Below the pieces are notes generated by a model. The model saw only the letters and a list, made by a program, of their open reading frames with translations, searched no databases and had not been told where the DNA came from. DNA of 62,500 bases from positions 30,870,154 through 30,932,653 of the forward strand of contig CM022679.1 of assembly GCA_012295275.1 (NCBI GenBank). The letters are read 5' to 3'. The position numbers and the translations under genes are program-made. Positions 47,398-62,075 of the stretch are shown here, piece after piece. The first letter of the stretch is position 1, and the number at the start of each line of letters is the position of its first letter. This DNA comes from Chrysomallon squamiferum. Lineage: Eukaryota > Mollusca > Gastropoda > Neomphalida > Peltospiridae.

Positions 47398-47639
47398 TAC
47401 CTACCTAAAGATCCCATTCTTGTAATTTTGACATACACACATAACACAAAGTGCATTCCTGAATATTGTGTATGTACAGTCTAATCAGATGTACATAAGA
47501 CAGATACATTCAGAAAAAATATATACATGCTTATATATACATACACACATGCACACATACACAAATCCATCAATCATATCTATATATTCATGCAACACAC
47601 ACACACACACACACTGATACATATATATGACAAAAAAAA

Positions 47640-47657
47640 CACACACACATACACACA

Positions 47658-47691
<34 letters not shown>

Positions 47692-47767
47692 CATACATAC
47701 ACACACACATACATACATACATACATACATACACACATACATACACTGATACATACATACATACATA
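47640..47767. repeat. (CATA)/(CACA) microsatellite
   Basis: CATA tetranucleotides with CA interruptions over about 128 bases. The Met/Cys/Tyr/Val-rich frames on the minus strand are artefacts. Confidence 0.95.
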
Positions 47768-48417
47768 TATGTAAAAGAAGAAACTAAAACTCAATATCAT
47801 TAAACTGTATTGAAAATGCTGACAAATCTGAGATAATTAGAATTCAGTGATATAAGTAAAAAAAACAAACAAAAAAACAACAACATTCTTCTCTGTCCGA
47901 ACCATCAAGGTCTGTGTTAATGATGTGTTAAACAGAGGTTAAAACATGCTCATTGTCCTCACTGCTACTGCTAATTGTAGCAAATGAGTGACTGTTAATG
48001 TTTTAATATTCCTCTATCCTCAATAATACTTTAGTTGGTGAAAGAGATGTGTTAAAAAAATATCTGTGTTAGTGAGTGGATGATGTTTCAGTAGAATGTG
48101 GTGAGAAAAAAAAAGTATCAAATGAAGTTAGCAGCTGAATGGTGGGAGTGTGTGTGTGTGGTATGTCAGTGTGTCTGTAAGTGTGTGTATGTGAGTCTGT
48201 CTGTGTTTGTGAGAGAAAGTGAGTATGTGTGTGTGTGTTTTTATATATGTATATGTTAGTGTGTGTATTATATATGTCTATATATTTAGGAGTGGTTTGA
48301 GTGTGTGTGTGTGTGTCTGTCAGAATGTGTTTGTTTATGTGTGTGAATATGTGTTTGTTTGAGAAAAAAGTGTATATTTATTTATGTGTGTGAGAATGCA
48401 TATGCGTTTATATAGGA

Positions 48418-48457
<40 letters not shown>

Positions 48458-48634
48458 GTCTGTGTGTTTATATTTGTATTGTCTGTATAAATAAGTCTGT
48501 ATGTCTGTACGTGTTGGTCTGTATATGTATATAAATGTCTATGTACATCTGTGTTTAAAATGTTTAATGTATACTTGTTTTTAAATGAGGGTTTTAATTT
48601 TGTGTAAATATTTTTTTCCTTGATCTTTATTATT

Positions 48635-48706
<72 letters not shown>

Positions 48707-49696
48707 TAACATATAATCAGTCACAAAACAACATCTGTTACCTCACTGTTATATGTCAGTTAAAAAACAGTCTTGCTTATTTATCTTGGGTTTGTCACAC
48801 TAATTTGTTTTTGATTCAGTGGAGTGTCAAAACTGTACAAGTAACTGTTTACCTGGCATTGATTATCTCATTGTTAGTATCACTTCCACAGGCACACAAT
48901 ACTAACTTGACAAATGTCTGCAGCTATTTCCTTGCAGTAATCAACCCTGGTTAAGTATTCTGAAAAGAACATTTTGTTATTAAATATAATATTTTTCTCT
49001 TCTTTCATGTATTTTTTTTTTCCTATTTATTTTTGTTTGTGCATTTTTATTATTATTATTTTTTTTATTATATCCTGTTGTTTTTTTTGTTTTGTTTTTT
49101 TATTGGTTTCTTTTTTTGGTTTTTACCTCACATACATTTTATTTTATATTTTCTTAGTTTTACAGTTATTATCTTTAATCCCTTGTGTCTAACCAACATT
49201 AACAATAACAGAAATAAAAATTAATACATAGATCTGAAATTGAAAATTTATTTTGGACACAACAGTATATTCAGAAATAATTGATAAAGAAAAAATAAAC
49301 CCACCTAAAATAACTACATCTATAGAAAATGTATTGAACTGATCATAATAGAAATTGTGTGATATTAACTGTGTTTAGTCGCTCTTTAGTATGAGTCACT
49401 GTGGACATTTGAAGAAATAAATCTGTGGCCTCAGAGTCTTTTTGAAACCTATTTAGATGACTCAGTAAAACTGCAAAGTGGAAATTTAATTAATATTTTA
49501 TCTCATAGTTACGTATTTTTCTTTTCAACAGCAAATGTCGTTTATTGTATTGTGTGCGCTGTTTCATTATTGAAAATACTACAGACATTTGCATCAGTAT
49601 TTTTATTTGTTTACTTGTCTTTGTGTCTGTCTAGGTCTGTATGTCTGTCTATCCAGCCATCCATATATCATCTGTTTCTCTCTATCTATCTTTCTG

Positions 49697-49859
<163 letters not shown>

Positions 49860-49972
49860 ATGGATGGTTGGATGAATGGATGGACTGGTGTATAATGAGT
49901 CTGTCTGTGCGTCTGTAGATCTGCCTTGTGTGCATCTGTGTGTGTATGTGTTCATGTAGGTATCTGTTAATG

Positions 49973-50306
49973 TATGTATGTATGTATGTATATATATGTA
50001 TGTATGTATATATGTATGTATGTAGATATATGTGTGTGTGTGTGTATGTAATGTATGTATATATGTATGTGTGTATGTATGTATATATGTGTGTGCATGT
50101 ATGTATATGTATATGTATGTGTGTATGTATGTATATATGTATGTGTGTATGTATATATGTATATATATATGTGTGTGTATGTATGTATATATATGTGTAT
50201 GTATATATGTATGTATATATGTATGTATGTATGTATATATGTATATATATATGTGTGTGTGTATGTATGTATATATATATGTGTGTATGTATATATGTAT
50301 ATGTAA
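49973..50306. repeat. (GTAT)/(GTGT) long microsatellite
   Basis: More than 300 bases of GTAT with GTGT and TATA interruptions. Several overlapping repeat-coded frames on both strands are artefacts. Confidence 0.97.
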
Positions 50307-52091
50307 GTAAAACTACACACAAGTCTGCACTTTAAAATGAAGAGTGAAAAGACAACAACCTCCACCTCCTCTGTCTCTGCCTGTCTTTCTAATTCATCTT
50401 CATACAAACTCTAACTGGACACACAAACTGACCAATGGCTAGTTTGTCTTAGTATTAGTCCAGTGATTGGAGCTGGCAGTGTGACTAATGGAGTGAGGTC
50501 CACTGGGAACATCTTTACCAAAACGTGACACATTTTTAACTCAGAATCATAATTATTTTATCTTTTCCTAGACTAATAAATAACACAAACAGAGTTAGTC
50601 TTCACCATTTTTAGTTAAGCCATCTTTGTTTATATTCACACATAATTATATATATGTCTTCTTTTACAAATTATTTGTGATATTTTGATAACAAAAAATG
50701 TTTTATTATTTAAAATCTTTGCCAAAAAAACATTTCAGTGTCAGCCCTCCAATAATGTGTATATATATGTTTTTTTTTTTATTATTCACAAATCACCAGG
50801 TTAATGACAGAATATAACTTTTATATATTATAAAATTAGCTTTATTTGTTTTTAGTTTCTTTAATTTGTTTTATGGTATATTTTGCCCAAGGAAAATTAA
50901 ACAGTTTTCACGTACATATATTAATTTGCTTTTTTTTGTTATACAAATTAATTATTAATATATTTAATAAATTGCTTCACTTCTGGTAGCTATTCCTATG
51001 CTGTTTTCTAAAATTAAAATTAAAATAAATAGTAAAGAAATAATTTATATTTCCTCAATGCACACCTTCATCCAAAAACTCATGTTAATAATAGGGAACC
51101 AAAACAACCAAGAAAGAACCCCATTATTTTTATGTGAAAAACTATACAACAATAAAAAGTGTCCTTTTTTCCTTCCCAAAGGTAGGGACTATGACATCTT
51201 TGTTTTTGCTAAATCAGAACTCATTCTTCGAAGAATATTTATAACAGAAACAAATGATTAGAGATGACTGATTTTAGAACTTAACGTACTTTAAGAAATC
51301 AACCTAGCCTACTATTATTACTGCTGCAGCTACAACCACTACAACTACAACTACTCTTCCTTCCAGTCCTATCACTACTATAACTATCACTTGTACTATT
51401 ACAAACTACTACAACTACTGTTATTATTATTACTATTACTACTATTACTACTACTAATACTATACAACTGTACTACTATAATTACTGATATTCCTACTGT
51501 TATTATTGTTCCTGCTATTACTGTTTGTAATACTGTAATAAAGGCTCTACATTAAGAAACAGAAATCTATAAATCCAAAACTAATACTAAATCTACTCTA
51601 CTATTAGTAAAACTAAACTAAGATGAAGATGTTACATTGAAGAAATGTATCTACTACTACTGCTATCACTAAATCTATATTTTCTAGTGCAATATTACCT
51701 TATATATCTATAAAGAAAAGTGCCTATTACTATATCTGTAGGCATTACTAAAATTAAATCAAGATATTCCATTAAGAAGAATGAATCTACAAAAAACAAT
51801 TGTCTACTACTAATACTAAATCTTCTATAACTATTATCATTGTATTGATATCTACCAGTACAACCAAACTAAAATAAAGATATTGCATTAAATATCAATA
51901 AAGAAAAGTGTCAACTATTGCTACTACCATCACTAAATCTGTATTTTCTAGTATAAGCAAAACAAAATAAAGATATTACCATAAATATCTATAAAGAAAA
52001 AGTGCCTATTATGACTATTACTATATCTACTAAAGTAAAATAAAAATAGTCCATTATCAAGAAAGAATCTGTAAAAACAGTTTTCTACTAT

Positions 52092-52117
52092 TAATACTAA
52101 ATCTACTACTACTGCTG

Positions 52118-52186
<69 letters not shown>
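52092..52186. repeat. (CTA)n trinucleotide array
   Basis: About 30 CTA/TAC triplets inside a wider ACT-rich region (51300-52260). Confidence 0.96.
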
Positions 52187-52187
<1 letters not shown>

Positions 52188-52518
52188 ATCTACTATTGTT
52201 AAATCTACAACCACTACTATTAAATCTACTAGTACTACCCCTATTACTAAATCTCAGTCTACTAGTGAAACGAAAACGGAATAAAGGGACTACGCTATCA
52301 AACAGGAATCTATAAAAGAAAAAGTGTCTGTCACTGATAGAATCTCCTATAGGCTGACTCACTCACTCACTCTCTCTCTCTCACACACACACACACATAC
52401 ACAGAGTTTATCGAGTAAAGAGTTTCTCACTGAGTATGTTGCCTCTCTGAGTCGCTCAGTTCATTTTCGGTTGTGTCTTTGGTGGTCAGTTGGCTGGTTG
52501 GTCCTGGTGCTGCTGCAG

Positions 52519-52650
52519 ATGTGTGTGGACAGTTGGGATGAATGGACACGTTTCGAAGAAAGATGACCGGGGTCGAGTGACCACTCAGAAAAAGTATCTA
52601 GAATCCACTGGACTGAACAGTGATTTACCTTACATTCTGAGAAGACCTAG
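52519..52650 (+). CDS. Gene X, coding exon 3
   Basis: The acceptor CTGCTGCAG and the strong donor GTAAGA (52651) bound 132 bases, open in the phase set by exon 2. They encode 43 full codons: CVWTVGMNGHVSKKDD, then a basic/polar segment ending YILRRP. Non-repetitive, GC-richer than its surroundings and hydrophilic. Not recognised; no known motif seen apart from basic KK and RR pairs. Confidence 0.62.
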
Positions 52651-53136
52651 GTAAGATTGTAGTTTCTGTTTCTTGGTTTTTTTTATACATGATTTTTTTT
52701 TGTATGTTTTTGTTTGTGTGTGTGTCTGTTTGTGTGTGTGTGAATATGTCTATGTCGGAGTATGATGTGTGTGTGATTTTTCTGTTTTTATGAGAGTGCT
52801 TGTGTAGCATTTGTCATGTTTTGAGTGTGTATGTATTTATATGTATGTGTATGTATGTACGTATGTCATTTGTATGTGTATTTGTGTCTGTATGTGTCTG
52901 TGTATATGTTTGTGTGTATGTGTATGTTCATGTCTGTATGTGTGTATGTTTTAGTATGTATTAAACTATATTATGTATGAGTGTTTAGTTTCTACTTATC
53001 TTTTCCTCTCTGTATGTTGATGTTTATGTGTTACTCTGATTTTAGTATGTTTGTAAATGCCTCTTTATGTTTGTGTATGTAGATAAATGTATATTTACAT
53101 CTAGTTTAAAAGTAACAATATATGTTTATGTGTATG

Positions 53137-53170
<34 letters not shown>

Positions 53171-53697
53171 TTGTGTGCATGTGTGCGTGTGCGTGTGCTA
53201 GTATGTGTGTGTACACATGCAGTATGTATATACATGAATGATGTGTGTTCATGTTTGTGTCTATTTTACATATTTTTGTTTCTTAGTATAATGGTGTATA
53301 TCTTTATCAATGTGTGTAATTATGTTTGAGTATGACTATGTATATGTTTTTATATATATATGTGTTTTTTTTGTATGCATACTTGTATTCTTAGATCATC
53401 CCTTTTCTAATCACTTAGTTGTTTATTTCAAATCTTTTTTCTTTTTTTCTTTTTAATTTCCTGTTCAAGAAACTAAAAAGAAATCGGTTTATCTTTTGTG
53501 TACAAAAATCTGTTGTTATTGATCAAATGTACCATTATATTTTGGACATAATATATGGATCTTTCTGTCAAGCAGAAACTGTATTTATGTATTTTTCAGA
53601 TAACAGCCTATTTGAATTTTTTTTAAAAAGAAAAAAGAAATGTGTTGTTTGAGAATTTACATACATTTATGAATATTTGTGTTTGTATATCTATGTA

Positions 53698-53739
<42 letters not shown>

Positions 53740-55979
53740 GGTATGTGTATCAGTGTGTATGTATGTATGTGTATGTGTCTGTATATCTGTGTAAATATAT
53801 GTTATGTGTTTCTGTGTATGAATGGGTGTGCATGAATATATATATGTATAAATCTGTGTGTGTGTGTGTGTGTGTTTGTGTGTATGTATGTCTAGTTGAT
53901 TATTTCATCCTTATTGTATTTATTTATTTATTTATTTATTCTGTTTATTGTTATTATTATTTTTTTAAATAAATAAGCTCTGTATTAATGATATTTGATT
54001 ATTCCACTAAACAGGTTTTATTTTCACTTAGTTATTGACAACTACAATAACTTTTTCCATTTATCAGGATTTAAAAAAATGTTCAGTGACTCAGAATGTA
54101 ATCTTTTCTTTATTTCTTCCACAAATTTCTGATGTTAGGCCTGTTCAACTGACATTGAGTTATTTGACTGTAAGAAAATGGATTAAGTTCATCATCGCAT
54201 TTGATGATATGGCTTTTTTATTGAGTCACAGGATCAATAAAATGAATAAATTTAGTTATTTCTATTGTACCAGACTATCTCGTCTTTTTGTTAAAAATAA
54301 TAAGACTTGTGACAATAGAAATGAATAGAAAGATGTAACAAAATAAAATAAAAACTAAACAATGAAAGAATAAAAAAAAAAGTAATTTTAGAACAGAGAA
54401 TGTATTTAGTTTGTGTAAAAGAAGCTAAGTAAAGAAATACAATTGTTGTTGTTTTTATTATAATCACCATCATCATCATCATATTGTCATTATTACAATA
54501 ATTGTTATTGTTATTTTCATTGTTACTGTTATTGTTTTTGTTTTTATTATTTTATTATTATTATTATTATTGTTATTATTGTTATTATCATCATCATCAT
54601 CATTATTATTATTATTATTATTTTTTATTATACTAATTAATACACATTTATTTACTCTGTCTCTTTTGATACAGAAATATTCTGAAGTTAAAACTTCTTG
54701 TATTTATTTCTTTATTGGCCTTTGAGTATACATTTTGTATATTTAATACAAATGCATTATAAAATATTTTTGGTATAAACTACATACCTGTGTCACCTAT
54801 CAATATATTACCTAAATATACAATGCAACAAAATTTCTTAATTTATCACCTTACTGGAGACCAACCTTTACCAGGAATAAAGTTTGACAGGAACAATGAA
54901 TATATCTTCCCCAGGTATTCACTCAAATCGGTAGTTTTTCTTTTCATTTTTGTTTACAAGAATTCTTAATCTCTACTCTAACATTTGTAATTCATTTATG
55001 AACACAGACACATTCCATTGAGACCAAATCTTTGTACTTATTTTCTACTACGTTCTTGTGTTTCTCAGCTGTGCAGTATAATTTGCATGATTAGCCATCT
55101 TGTCATCATCATCATCATCATCATTAACATGCGACCTGCAAGTCCACGCTGACACAATGAAAACATTTCTGATAACAATTTTTTGCCTGTCAGTTTCTCG
55201 TGCCAACACTGGTTAGTTCCTTCCCTCCCTCCCTCCATCTCTCCCCCCTTCCTGCCCCCCACAACCCATTGGCCAAGACTGATAACTTGCAGTGCTTATC
55301 TTCAGTGATTACTATCAATTGTCACTCAACGTGAATTAAAGGATTCAGTTAAGGATAAAGTTAATTTCCTCGCTGAATTGATTTACTTGTTCTGAACCTG
55401 ATTTCAGACTAATTACATGTTAATTAATGTCCGGTGTTTTTGTTTAACGAAGGATTGGCTGGTTCCCCGAGCCAGTTACAGATTGTTTTCCTTGTCAGGG
55501 TTTTTAGTCTGGTTAATATGTGATGAGTTGGTGAAGAAATATCTGTGTGACTGATAATAATGATGATGATGATGAAAGTGATGATGATGGTTATGATGGT
55601 GGTATTAATGGTAATGATGTTGATGAAAGTGATGATGATGGATATGATGGTGCTATTAATGGTATTGATGATGATGATGATGATTATGATGATTATAATG
55701 GTGACAGTGATTATTATGATGATAATGATAGTTACGATCATGATGATGAAAATAATAATGATGTTAATGATAATGACAATGATGATGATAATTTTATTCT
55801 TCCGTTTCTTTTTTCTTTCTTTCATCTTTTCCCTTTTTCCTGACTCATTTCTAATTTTTTTTTTTTTTTTAATCTTCTCTCACATTTTCATTTTTTTTTT
55901 TTCTCTCACTTCTTATCTGTTCCTACCATCTCTTTTTCCTTTGTTCTCATAAATTAAACTTTCTTTTCTTTAAATACAG
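52651..55979 (+). other. Gene X intron 3 candidate
   Basis: GT-rich imperfect microsatellites (52705-53240, 53700-53890), ATT/ATC (54540-54620) and a GAT/AAT array (55557-55790). No further exon in the correct phase was convincing before 55980. Confidence 0.4.
55557..55790. repeat. (GAT)n-rich array
   Basis: About 230 bases of GAT/AAT/GGT triplets, giving a spurious DDD-rich frame on + and III-rich frame on -. Confidence 0.9.
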
Positions 55980-55998
55980 GATTCGCACTGCTTTTTGA
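55980..55998 (+). CDS. Gene X, tentative terminal exon
   Basis: A very strong acceptor (CTTTCTTTTCTTTAAATACAG, ending 55979) precedes GATTCGCACTGCTTTTTGA, which in phase 2 reads R-IRTAF-stop. With exons 1-3 this would close a basic protein of 78 residues (up to 103 with both small exons). An AATAAA follows at 56267-56272. The gene could instead continue beyond the window. Confidence 0.3.
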
Positions 55999-56290
55999 AT
56001 TGACATTCGTTCAGTTCCCTTGATTCCTGAAGCTCTGTCGTTATAATTATGTTTTTAATATTCGTGTTGTCAGAATGATTTTTCTTGTGACACTGAAAAC
56101 TCGCAGATGTCACAGTTCTACAGGCTGTATGGATTTTCTCATTAAATCAAACTTTCTCATCTGTGAAATGTGAATATTGGAGGCTTAGATTTTATAAGCT
56201 CAAGTTTAATAATGTACTGTCTTTCCAGCCTTCTGTACTTTCTCTTATTTATTTAGGAAGAATATCAATAAAGAAACAAACAAATTAAAA
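55999..56290 (+). other. Candidate gene X 3'UTR
   Basis: Non-repetitive trailer ending near AATAAA (56267-56272), valid only if the terminal exon is real. Confidence 0.28.
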
Positions 56291-59143
56291 GTAAAGTAAA
56301 GTAAAATAAAATAAAATAAATAAAATAAAATATGAAACGAAATGAAATAAAATAAAATAAAATAAATAAACAAGAATATTGGTTAGAAGAAAAGTTAAAA
56401 TAGTATTGAATCAAAATTCAAAGAAATTATTTCAATATTTGAACTTATTTATTCAACCAGATATGTATCATTTTGTTTACCTTACAGAATATTTATATAC
56501 ATATATATATTTCTGAAAATGTATGAAGAGAAAATAAAAAAAAAACCAAAAACAAAAGAAAATGAACTTTTTACAACCCAAAAGAAAATGAAAATTCAAA
56601 AGGATAAAGAAAATGAAAACAAAACAAAATAACATAACTGAACATTTATATCAATTTTACAAATTTATTTATGATAATTAGTTCCTAATGAGACAGTCCA
56701 TGTTCTAATTGTAGAAATTATCAGGAGGGATGTCTTTTATTGCATTTCCTGTAGGATAACACTTTACCACAGACTTTGATGAGTTTCATTAGTGGCTTGT
56801 TTTGATATGGAAATTTTTTGCAGCTGGTTTCTAGCCATCTTCTTTATTTTTTATTTCTAGTGATCTTCTTTATTTCAGATTTCTAGTGATCTTCTTTATT
56901 TCTGCTTTCTAGTGATCTTTTTTCACTGAACTCAAGTCTTCAGATGTTTTCATTGTCTGCTCCATGTGACTTGACCCTTTAGGGAACAGACTGAAAGCAG
57001 ATTGACCATTTTAGTCTCAAATTACAACATGAACTGGTCATTTTGTGTTAGTCTCACTCTGACCTTCCTGTTTTGGACAAGTGAAGGATTAGCAAGGCAT
57101 TAGGAGTGATTGGCTGATTGCCCCATAAATCCTCATTGGTCCAATTAGCTGAAATATTTTCTGTCTCACCCACCCACCCACCATTTAGTAAATAGTCAGT
57201 TAAGCTGATAAATAATCTGATTTTTTTTTTGATTTAGCTTCTGATTAGAAATGGTATTGTCACGGTCGTTGTTGTGACTGTAGTTTTGCATGTTTGTGAA
57301 ATGTTTGATATTTGTTGAAGATAATTTTGTATGTCCATATTTAGACAGTGAAACTTGACCTGTAATATCTTCTACAAATGTCTAGATGAGCTCAATTAGG
57401 TTCATACTGGAATCTTGGTGTCTTCCAGTTTAGCAAGTTGTTCAAATTATGCTGATAGTTTATCCTCTCAGCTGTTCAAATTGACCTGTTTGTTCATCTG
57501 AAAACTTTGCTGTCCCACATTTGAGTTCTGACAAATTTCAGATCATCAATACCACAAATAGAAAGATCAGCAAAATTAGTTTTCTCATTTCAAACATTTT
57601 TCTCTCTAATGCAAAGTTTCTTGATGACTGCTTGAAAAATAACAAATAAATTTAGTTTCTGAAAATCTGAAAATATTGCTAGGGAGTAGATTTTTGCTCA
57701 GTTGTTCAAATGTGTTGGGTTTTGGGATCTGCAGATAGCCTCACTTTTAAAACAAAAATTCTTATCTTATGACTCACAGAGCAGAGCCAGAACCATTAGA
57801 CTGGTTGACATTTTTATGCATGCATTTTTCAATTTCTGTTATGATTGATGAATTTTCACAAATGTTAGCAAATAAAGCATTTCTGAATGTGAAGAAGTGA
57901 AAAAATGAAACCATTTCTGATCTGAAATTACAAACACAGAATAACCATGAATATACTGTTGCATTTACTTCTTAATGCTGTACAGTATTCTGGTTTCTAA
58001 CATGTATGTATGGAATAAAAATTGTTTAAATTTCTTATTCTCTTACTTGTAAGTAGATCATGCACCACACTATTTGTCTATCTGTCCATTAGATGGTGTA
58101 TTTGTGTTTGAATTACATTCAGAACAATAACCTATGATTTGACCTCAGCACTGTGCATGCATGCTGTGAAATACAATATGTTAAAGATAATGGCTATTTC
58201 ATGTAGAACAATTTGAACAAGAATTTCTCTGTTAATTGTTGTTGTTGTTTTTATTTTTTGGTTTTGTTATCAGAAGCCTTTCTCATAGCTGGCTGCAGTG
58301 AATCATCCAGTAATGAAGGTGTTTTTATAACAATTACACAACTTGCAGATGTTAAACCCAATTTCCATTTTACTTTAATCAAATCATCTTAACAGTGGTG
58401 TGTATAATTTTTGGACTATTAACTGTGGTGCTGAATTTTAACTGTTACTTGACCCTGTGTGTTTATGTTTTAAGCATTCACTTCAGTCACATTTGTTTGA
58501 CTTAGCAAAGATTCTCTGCCAGCTGGAACTGGAGATAAGGTGATTAATGAAAACAATGAAAATACAGACCTAAATATAAACATTGTTTAATGGTTATAGT
58601 AGTAATTTCTCTTGGGATTATATATTTTTTTCTAAGTGAGGGAAAGAAGTATGCATCATGTTTTTCAGAACTCAGATCAGTGGCAAGTTTCAGGATCAAA
58701 GCTGTTCAGTGCAGCAGTTGGCCAATTTCTCAATCTACTCTGTGTGACTTAACTGGTTTATGAACAATTTTTTTTTTCTTTTGCTTTCTTTCTTTTTTTC
58801 TTTTCTTATTATTTCATTTTTTGTTTGTTTGTTTGTTTGTTTGTTTATTTATTTATTTAAATAAAAATGTTTGATATTATTCTTTTAACAGTTATGAGTT
58901 ACAAGAAACGAACATCATTTCAAAATGTATTATTTATATAAATTATTTTGCTTGTATTTGTATTTTTTATTACACTGACATTAGAAAATTGAAATATAAA
59001 AGTATATTTGTGTTCAATATATACTCAACAATTTTTTTTCTTTTTTTTTTCTTTTGGTATTTGCAAATGTTTTTAAAATCCTTACCAAGAAGCAATACTA
59101 ATATTAACACCAACTACATGAAAACTTGATCTAATTAAAATTA

Positions 59144-59590
59144 ATGTCCAACACTGACCATAACTAGTATACCCTGGAGGGGGACACTTTGTGTGACAAC
59201 TTGAGGTCATCAGATGTCCAACACTGACCATAACTTAGTAAACCCTAGGAAGCGGATACTTTTTGTGTAATTTATTCATAAAAATGTCCAACACTGACCA
59301 TCACTTAGTGGACTCTGGGGGCTGTACGTCCTGTGAAAACACAGGTCATCAGATGTCCAGCACTGACCAATATTTAGTGGACTCTAGAGGGGTATATATT
59401 CCATGTGAAAACATAGGTCATTAGATATCCAACACTGACCATCAGCTCTAGAGGGGTATATACATCATGTGAAAACGTAAGTCATCAGATGTTCAGCACT
59501 TAGCAGACTGGCAGGATACTTCATAAGACAACTCGAGGTCATCAAATGTCCAGCAGTGACCATCACTCAGTAGACCCCAGGGTGTGTTTG
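59144..59590. repeat. ~70-base minisatellite, about seven copies
   Basis: Each unit starts ATGTCCAACACTGACCATAA and continues CTTAGTGGACTCTGGAGGGG, TACxTCATGTGAAAAC and AGGTCATCAG. The copies begin at about 59144, 59215, 59284, 59353, 59424, 59488 and 59546, with substitutions and deletions. Confidence 0.92.
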
Positions 59591-59811
59591 ATGCTTCTCT
59601 TCATTGTGCCCACCAGCCATTGCTTCATCATCCTCCACAGCAATGACTAAAGAGTGCTTGTCCCTGAAATAATTTGTCTCTTGATGGAGACACCTGCAGC
59701 CATAACTTGATCTCGTATAATCTGCAGAGTGCGTGAAGAGTAATTCAGCAGAGGATTAGCACCAATCTTTTCATAATTGCCTCCTCAAAATTGTCTTGTG
59801 TATCACTCTTG

Positions 59812-60400
59812 TGGTTTTCACAGATAGTTTTTGCCCATAGGTTTGATTCAAACCTGAAATCTGGGTTTGCTGATTGATTTTGTACATCATAGTGTTTGTA
59901 CATTAATTGTCTAGATGTTTTTTTGGCATAGATAGTTGCTTATAGGTTTCTTTAAATTAAATGTAAAGTCAAGGGTTTTTTAACACATTTTCAACACAGT
60001 AGTGTTTGTATATTAATGACAATTTTTTTTCATTGTTTTGTTCTGATAAATTTTGTTCATATTAAATGTAAAATCTGTCTTTGTAAAACATTTTATAGAC
60101 AGTAGTGATTGTACCTTAATGTTTTGAATTTCTTAGTTTTTGCTGATAAATTTGGTTCATATTAAAATACAAGTTCTGTGTTTCTATTTATACAAGATAC
60201 TATTTAAAACTGAGTAATGACATGATTTTCATAGTGTTTGCTGTTAGGTTTGATTGATATTTAATATTAAATTTGTTTTCCTGATATATATTGTACTGTT
60301 TCTGATAGATGTCATCCATGGTAATGTTTCAATCTCAGTTTACACATCAACAGCATGGCTTTCATAGTTTCTACCTGCAGGTCTGGTTCATTTTAAATAC
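59812..60400. repeat. ~100-base highly degenerate minisatellite
   Basis: Recurrent order of CATAGTTTTTGCT, TAGGTTTGATTCATATTAAAT, ...TCTG..., and CAGTAGTGTTTGTATATTAAT over about six drifting copies. Confidence 0.75.
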
Positions 60401-60638
60401 ATAAACAATATTGTCAAGATCCATGTCAGTGAAAATTGCATTTGTACAACACAGGAATGTTTTTCATAGACAAATCCCCAATTTGTATCTGTTCTCTAGA
60501 AGTTAATCAAACTGCTGATCATTGTGATCTGATCCTTTGTGTCATAAACTGAATAATTTAATAGTTCAGCTGATATTCTAGACTGTGTTACATTTACAAA
60601 TGTTTTTGCTGACAGCTCTGTTGACACATTCTGTTAGA

Positions 60639-60785
60639 TCTTGTCCTGCCTGTATGCAAACTGTGTACTGTACACAGCCATGGTTCAAATGTTAATATGT
60701 TTATAAATGGTGTAAAGTCTTATCCTGCCTGTATGCAAACTGCATATACTCTACTCTGCAATGGTTCAAATGTTAATATGCTCAC
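60639..60785. repeat. 80-base tandem duplication
   Basis: TCTTGTCCTGCCTGTATGCA at 60639 recurs at 60719, and both copies end CATGGTTCAAATGTTAATAT (one base different). A partial third start follows at about 60810. Confidence 0.9.
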
Positions 60786-61999
60786 TGAGGTAGTAAATAT
60801 GTTTACAACTTGATCCTGTTCTGTATTTTGTTTCAGATTTGCAGTTTGCGACATTTTACATTTCAATAAATGAAGTAGTCTGTATTTGGAAAACACGTCA
60901 AATTCTCTCTCAGGTTTGTGATAAATAATAAAATTAATAAATTATCAAATAAAATTTAAGATATTTTGAGCAAACATTTACATTTCTCAATTATCTTATT
61001 TAATTTAAAAAACAAAAAAAAAACACATTTATCTTTTATTTTTGCATAATTTGCTTTTGAAAATGTTACAATTAAATTACCAAACCTGAATCTGAAAAAT
61101 CTAAAATCTTAATATTTACAAAAACTTTTAGAATTTATATAATTTGAGAAAGTGTTTACAACAGACATACAAACACACACATATATATACATACATATAT
61201 ACGCAAACACACATAAACACAAATACGCACACAAACATAAAGACACACACAAACATACATGAATCTTTAAAAAAAGACACAATTTGTGTGTGACAAACAA
61301 GACACACACTGCTAATCTGTGAGGAAAGGAAACTTTCACAAGATATTTTATTCCCTGTGATCAATATGGCACACCTAACTCGATCGATTTCTCTTTGTAA
61401 TTAAAGTAACTTGGTCCGCCATTTAGCCGCCTCATTTGTTTTCCCCACCAACAAATTGTGAAAATCCTGCTCAGGCAAAGCTGGGGTTTAACTTGAATCA
61501 AGTTCCTGAGCAATTTCCATTTATTTAAAATCTGTATTCATTGGTGTCTTCCTGAATGCCGGTTGTGTGTTGCTGACTTTTGGCGGTCAATACCAGTGTT
61601 ACCATACCTTCGAGTTAGAACTTGTTAAATGGTATTGATTCTTAATGATTTCCTAGTCTTTGCTTTAAAGTTCTTTTTTTTGTCACATATATCTCTTTTT
61701 TTTATGGTTTTAAATCTTTTTTTTTCCTTTTTTTTTTTTTTTGGGGTCTTTAAGATGTCTTGGAATATGAGCAGTTTATTTTCAAGTTGTTGTTTGAGTT
61801 GAGCAAACTGCAGAAGAATTAGATTAAGTCTGAGATGAAGAGATGTTAACTTTGTTTAAAGTGTGTGTGTGCTGGTTAATCAGTTGTTGATAAAGAGAAT
61901 TCAAGTAAATTTAACTATCTCTTTCTTTCTCTGTCACACTTTTTTGTTTGTTTTGTTTGTATGTATGTACGTATATGTGTATATCTGTATATCCATGTT

Positions 62000-62075
62000 G
62001 TATGTTTTTATGTATGTATGTATGTGTGTGTGTGTGTGTGTGTATGTGTGTGTGTGTGTGTGCGTGTGTGTGTGA
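62000..62075. repeat. (GTAT)/(GT) microsatellite
   Basis: GTAT units followed by GT with rare interruptions. Confidence 0.95.

Noticed and set aside
54905-54920. Possible short exon after CTTCCCCAG in phase with gene X
   Set aside because: Sixteen bases with a weak donor; chance occurrence is likely.
58302-58321. Possible 20-base exon after CTGCAG with phase matching gene X exon 3
   Set aside because: The pyrimidine tract is poor, the exon is tiny and its phase fits only one of several alternatives; too little evidence to call.
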